Source: Proteobacteria bacterium UBA6921 (lineage in GTDB: Bacteria > Pseudomonadota > Gammaproteobacteria > SG8-11). Taken from it: DNA of 17,611 bases. The stretch lies in assembly GCA_002450895.1 (NCBI GenBank), contig DKAR01000191.1, positions 1 through 17,611 on the forward strand, written 5' to 3'. Numbering within the stretch: the first letter of the stretch is position 1; every line of letters starts with the position of its first letter. This document shows positions 15,157-17,611 of the stretch, one piece after another. The position numbers and the translations under genes were made by a program. Below the pieces are notes generated by a model. That model saw only the letters and a program-made list of their open reading frames with translations. It made no database searches and was not told the DNA's origin.

Positions 15157-15594
15157 ATGCCCCGCCCCAAAACACCTGACCTCGCCGCCGATGCGATCAT
15201 TGAATTGATCGACCGCCCCGGCCGCCCCATCGTGCTGATCGAGCGCCGCTACCCGCCACTGGGCTGGGCCATTCCCGGCGGCTTTGTCGATGTCGGTGAA
15301 TCGGTGGAAGACGCGACGATTCGCGAGGCGCGCGAAGAAACCGGCCTTGCCATTGAACTGAAACATCTGCTTGGCGTGTACTCGGATCCGGCGCGCGACC
15401 CGCGCGGCCACACGGTGACCGCCGTTTACATCGCAACGGCCACCGGCCTACCGAAAGCGGCTGATGATGCCAGGCATCTCGAAGTCTTCGACGTGGATCG
15501 ATTGCCTGCAACCCTCGCATTCGATCACGCCATCGTGCTGAAGGATTATCTCGAGTTTCGAAAGCACGGAACGGTGAAACCGCTGCGGCGCTAA
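15157..15594 (+). CDS. NUDIX hydrolase
   Basis: A 145-residue NUDIX-fold pyrophosphohydrolase. The Nudix box is complete: Gly42, Glu48, then Arg56-Glu57-Ala58 through Glu60-Glu61 to Gly63-Leu64. It is preceded by GWAIPGGFVDVG, as in ADP-ribose or NAD-type COG1051 members. Substrates in this group vary (ADP-ribose, NADH, oxidised nucleotides), so the substrate is not assigned. The ATG at 15157, eight bases after ptsI, gives a compact domain; an in-frame opening further upstream only overlaps ptsI and is not expected to be coding. It is the last gene of the plus-strand run, and a minus-strand methyltransferase converges on it. Confidence 0.9.
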   Translation: MPRPKTPDLAADAIIELIDRPGRPIVLIERRYPPLGWAIPGGFVDVGESVEDATIREAREETGLAIELKHLLGVYSDPARDPRGHTVTAVYIATATGLPKAADDARHLEVFDVDRLPATLAFDHAIVLKDYLEFRKHGTVKPLRR

Positions 15595-15665
15595 CTTCAG
15601 ACAGACGCGGCGTTGCAGGCACGAAACGAACGTTTTCCCGCTAAACGATGAAACATCGGCATGTC

Positions 15666-15714
15666 CACACGACTCAACCCGCATTTCAAAACGAATGCGA
15701 CGTGTTGTTAGACG
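15666..15714. other. Imperfect palindrome between NUDIX and methyltransferase genes
   Basis: CGCATT (15680-15685) can pair with AATGCG (15694-15699), and CACG (15666-15669) with CGTG (15701-15704), around TCAAAACG. There is no T-run on either strand. The flanks read ACTCAAC on the left and GTTAGAC on the right, fitting the RYYYAAC and GTTRRRY core-site patterns of integron attC sites. The spacing is shorter than a normal attC, so this is recorded as a palindrome only. The rest of the 15595-15707 gap holds nothing I recognise. Confidence 0.3.
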
Positions 15715-16484
15715 CCTGGTTTCTCCGCCCACGTTGCGATAAACGCAGGAAAGAATCGGTTCAAAGGCGTGGCCTCATCGTTCCAATAATCTTCATAGAG
15801 CTCACGCAGAACGAAGCCCGCCGAAAGTTGGCCGCCAATCTGCGACTCAAGCGTGTGACCGAACACAAGCGCCCGCCCTTCCTCTTGAACCGCCGCCTTC
15901 CCCGCACCGGACAAATTCTCCGGCTCGCGATAAGGCAGTTTGAATCTCATCACCCGGTTGTCTGTTGCTGATTCATGATCGAACAAAAAGAACGCTGGAC
16001 TCATGAAACCGGCCAGCAATCTTCCTCCAGTTCTTAGCACGCGAAAGCACTCGCGCCATACGGGAGCCACATCGGGCACAAACACGTTGGACACGGGGTG
16101 AAATATCAGATCAAACACCTCGTCTGAAAACGCGGCCAGATTGGCCATGTCACCTTGAACGCACTGAACATCGAGACCATCGCGTTCGGCCACAAATTTA
16201 TCTTTCGACAATTGCTCCTCTGAAAGATCAAAACTCACTACCGCAGCGCCGGCCGCCGCCAGAACCGGAGCCTGCTGACCCCCACCGGAAGCCAGGCACA
16301 AGACTCGCCTTCCTCGGATTTCTCCGAACCAATACCTGGGAACTGGCTTGTTGGGCGTGAGAATCACATTCCAGTGACCCTCCTTAGCATTTTTGATCAC
16401 CGAAGAATCGACAGGGCGAGACCACTCACCCCCTTGTTTCGATTCCTGATTCCAGGCTCTGCGGTTGTGTTCGAGGATGTTCAT
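15708..16484 (-). CDS. Class I SAM-dependent methyltransferase
   Basis: A 258-residue methyltransferase. The N-terminus MNILEHNRRAWNQES is typical of a widespread uncharacterised family. A conserved segment before motif I (WNVILTPNKPVPRYWF) is followed by SAM-binding motif I VLCLASGGGQQ at 61-71, acidic SFDLS at the end of strand 2, QGDMANL, and FDLIFHPVSNVFVPDV around motif IV. The SAM-binding fold is complete; the substrate is unknown. It lies on the minus strand, opposite to the core genes, with its stop 114 bases from the NUDIX stop. Base composition is visibly less GC-rich than upstream. A weak ribosome-binding site precedes the ATG. It is not closely similar to the next methyltransferase. 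Confidence 0.85.
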   Translation of the reverse strand: MNILEHNRRAWNQESKQGGEWSRPVDSSVIKNAKEGHWNVILTPNKPVPRYWFGEIRGRRVLCLASGGGQQAPVLAAAGAAVVSFDLSEEQLSKDKFVAERDGLDVQCVQGDMANLAAFSDEVFDLIFHPVSNVFVPDVAPVWRECFRVLRTGGRLLAGFMSPAFFLFDHESATDNRVMRFKLPYREPENLSGAGKAAVQEEGRALVFGHTLESQIGGQLSAGFVLRELYEDYWNDEATPLNRFFPAFIATWAEKPGV

Positions 16485-16577
16485 GATGTCTTGTAACGTT
16501 GTGCGCGAGTGGCGAGCGGAGGTGGCGCGAAGTGCTGACGTAACGAGTCCGACTCTGCGCGGCTGTCTTGCGCTGAT

Positions 16578-17402
16578 CTACTTTCGCGCATAGATGTAGT
16601 ACATGGAGATGTCATTCCAGATGCCTTTCTCGGTAATCAGCGCTTCAATATTTTCCTCGTATTCCTGTTTACATTGCGCCAATACATCAGGCGGCACATT
16701 CGTAACTGGATGCGGATATTGCCCAGGAAAAAAAGAGCCCGCCTGTATCCAGGAATTGCGCGCGTCTTCGGCAGACTTGTAGAAGCCGGACTCCTCAACG
16801 CGAATGTCGACTGCTCGATAGCCTGCGTCTTTCAACAGTTTTTCGCTCTTTTCGATTGTCGCGGTGGCGTCGTTGATCAGATAAGGATAGCCATGCCGCT
16901 TAAATACTTTTCGCGCCTCGCGCACCCAGAAATACGACGTCTCCGGCTGCGCGTGAAATCCGAGGATCCCATCGGGCTTCAAAAAGCGATGCCATCGGCG
17001 CAGTGTCGATAAGGGATCGAGAATGCAGAAAAAAGCGGAAGCACAATACATTCGATCAAAGCGGTTGTCAGGAAATGAGACCTGCTCTGCATCGGCGAGA
17101 ACAAATTCGAGATTATCGAATCCTGACTCCGCCAATCTTGCTTTGGCCTGATTCAGCATCCCTGTCGACAAATCGATTCCGACAACCCGCCCATTTGGCC
17201 CAACAAGGGACGCCGCGCGGTAGGCGATGGTGCCTGTACCTGTGCCGATATCAAGCACAACATCACCTGATTTCGGTGGCATGTCATTGATCAGTTTAAG
17301 CGCAGTCGCTCGATGCCATTGGCTGTTGTCGTGCTTCGAGCTTCTTTCGTCGTAAACGTCAGTGACGTGCTTGTGGTACGCCTGCAGATCCTTGCTATTC
17401 AT
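16578..17402 (-). CDS. Class I SAM-dependent methyltransferase (UbiE-like fold)
   Basis: A 274-residue methyltransferase. Motif I is VLDIGTGTG at 49-57, followed by the acidic strand-2 end VVGIDLSTGML, VLADAEQVSFPDNRFD, and the post-core LRRWHRFLKPDGILGF. The N-terminal VTDVYDERSSKHDNSQWH resembles small-molecule methyltransferases. About 100 C-terminal residues lie beyond the Rossmann core and probably bind substrate; that substrate cannot be named. It shares its strand with the 258-residue methyltransferase and lies 93 bases upstream of it, so they may be co-transcribed. Codon use is more A/T-rich than in the lpt-pts genes. The 16485-16577 spacer between them is GC-rich and holds no feature I recognise. 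Confidence 0.85.
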   Translation of the reverse strand: MNSKDLQAYHKHVTDVYDERSSKHDNSQWHRATALKLINDMPPKSGDVVLDIGTGTGTIAYRAASLVGPNGRVVGIDLSTGMLNQAKARLAESGFDNLEFVLADAEQVSFPDNRFDRMYCASAFFCILDPLSTLRRWHRFLKPDGILGFHAQPETSYFWVREARKVFKRHGYPYLINDATATIEKSEKLLKDAGYRAVDIRVEESGFYKSAEDARNSWIQAGSFFPGQYPHPVTNVPPDVLAQCKQEYEENIEALITEKGIWNDISMYYIYARK

Positions 17403-17465
17403 TCAAAGTATTTGAAACGCTCAACGAGACTGTAGAAAAAGTTAATTGAGGGAACAGTATCAGCG

Positions 17466-17487
17466 CCCCGTGAGTTCGTAAACGGGG
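17466..17487. repeat. Inverted repeat (hairpin) near the putative IS end
   Basis: CCCCGT (17466-17471) is a perfect complement of ACGGGG (17482-17487) across a ten-base loop. No T-run follows directly. It lies between the IS-like terminus and the strong hairpin at 17527. Confidence 0.4.
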
Positions 17488-17526
17488 AATCGGATTTTCG
17501 TTTCGTGGGTGTTGTTGCGTGATGTC

Positions 17527-17551
17527 ACGCCCCGGTGCGGGGCGTTGTTTT
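17527..17551 (+). terminator. Strong GC hairpin with T-rich tail
   Basis: ACGCCCCG (17527-17534) pairs with CGGGGCGT (17538-17545) around a GTG loop, and TGTTTT follows. This is a good intrinsic terminator for transcription on the plus strand, although no plus-strand gene is seen just upstream. On the minus strand the stem has no T-run. It could insulate the neighbouring element from outside transcription. Confidence 0.6.
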
Positions 17552-17571
17552 CACCTGAGTTGCGGTGTTTT

Positions 17572-17610
17572 CTACGCCATTCCGTAATTCGCGATCTTCT
17601 CGATGTTGTG
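17572..17610 (-). CDS. C-terminal end of a minus-strand gene, possibly a transposase
   Basis: The last 12 codons before a TAG read HNIEKIANYGMA on the minus strand; the rest lies beyond the right edge. The HNIEKI-type ending resembles the C-terminus of some DDE transposases (IS1182-like), from memory rather than from a search. The IS-like terminus about 150 bases away supports that reading. With so few residues the frame itself is not certain. Confidence 0.3.
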   Translation of the reverse strand, partial: HNIEKIANYGMA

Positions 17611-17611
17611 G

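Larger units (their letters stand above)
17426..17611 (-). mobile_element. Possible end of an insertion sequence, cut by the window edge
   Basis: Reading inward from about 17426, GAGACTGTAGAAAAAGTT resembles the common GAG-CTGTTGAAAAA-type termini of some insertion sequences. Two GC hairpins and the last codons of a minus-strand gene follow. The other end lies outside the window, so no inverted-repeat match or target duplication can be shown. Confidence 0.35.

Noticed and set aside
16485..16577. GC-rich spacer between the methyltransferases as an attC or RNA gene
   Set aside because: The nearest matches to the core-site patterns (GTTGTGC, ACGTAAC) break the consensus. Only a short GAGTC-C-GACTC palindrome is present, and no tRNA or known RNA fold is seen.

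Overview
The window is a GC-rich stretch of a Beta- or Gammaproteobacterial chromosome. This follows from the gene content: engB beside polA, a cytochrome c/dsbA/phosphohydrolase-type block, the Kdo and Lpt lipopolysaccharide genes, and an rpoN-hpf-ptsN-hprK-rapZ-PTS cluster. HprK next to ptsN and rapZ is usual in Betaproteobacteria and in Xanthomonadales-like or early-branching Gammaproteobacteria. The polA-engB-cytochrome c-dsbA-EEP order recalls Pseudomonas-like Gammaproteobacteria. I cannot fix the genus from sequence alone.

Layout. (1) 1-3661: the 3' end of polA converges on engB (minus). A monohaem cytochrome c converges on a small cyclic-nucleotide-binding-domain protein (minus). Then come dsbA and an endonuclease/exonuclease/phosphatase-fold protein. 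(2) 3739-5036: hslR (Hsp15) and ubiA (ubiquinone prenyltransferase). (3) 5083-8426: kdsD-kdsC-lptC-lptA-lptB, a tightly packed, partly overlapping set that makes Kdo precursor and builds the LPS export machine. (4) 8551-15148: rpoN-hpf-ptsN-hprK-rapZ-EIIA(Man)-ptsH-ptsI. This is sigma-54, ribosome hibernation and a phosphotransferase chain with two EIIA proteins, but no sugar permease in view, so it looks regulatory. HPr has both His15 and Ser46, and HprK has an intact P-loop, so both phosphorylation inputs appear possible. A NUDIX hydrolase follows. (5) 15595-17611: the character changes. Two unrelated SAM-dependent methyltransferases lie on the minus strand, with lower GC by eye. They are followed by what looks like the end of an insertion sequence (a terminus-like motif, strong hairpins and the last 12 codons of a minus-strand gene). 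This is probably a junction between conserved core and accessory DNA.

Five start/stop overlaps of the ATGA or GTGA type (kdsC/lptC, lptA/lptB, ptsN/hprK, rapZ/EIIA-Man, EIIA-Man/HPr) and a 14-base lptC/lptA overlap argue for translational coupling. A hairpin with a T-tract between lptB and rpoN may partly separate the envelope genes from the regulatory genes. No RNA genes, CRISPR arrays or complete mobile elements were found. No gap between genes exceeds 300 bases; the largest, 762-1010 and 2618-2848, are described in the features and findings. I did not find a clearly new biological system. The points most worth checking are the regulatory PTS cluster and the right-hand accessory junction.
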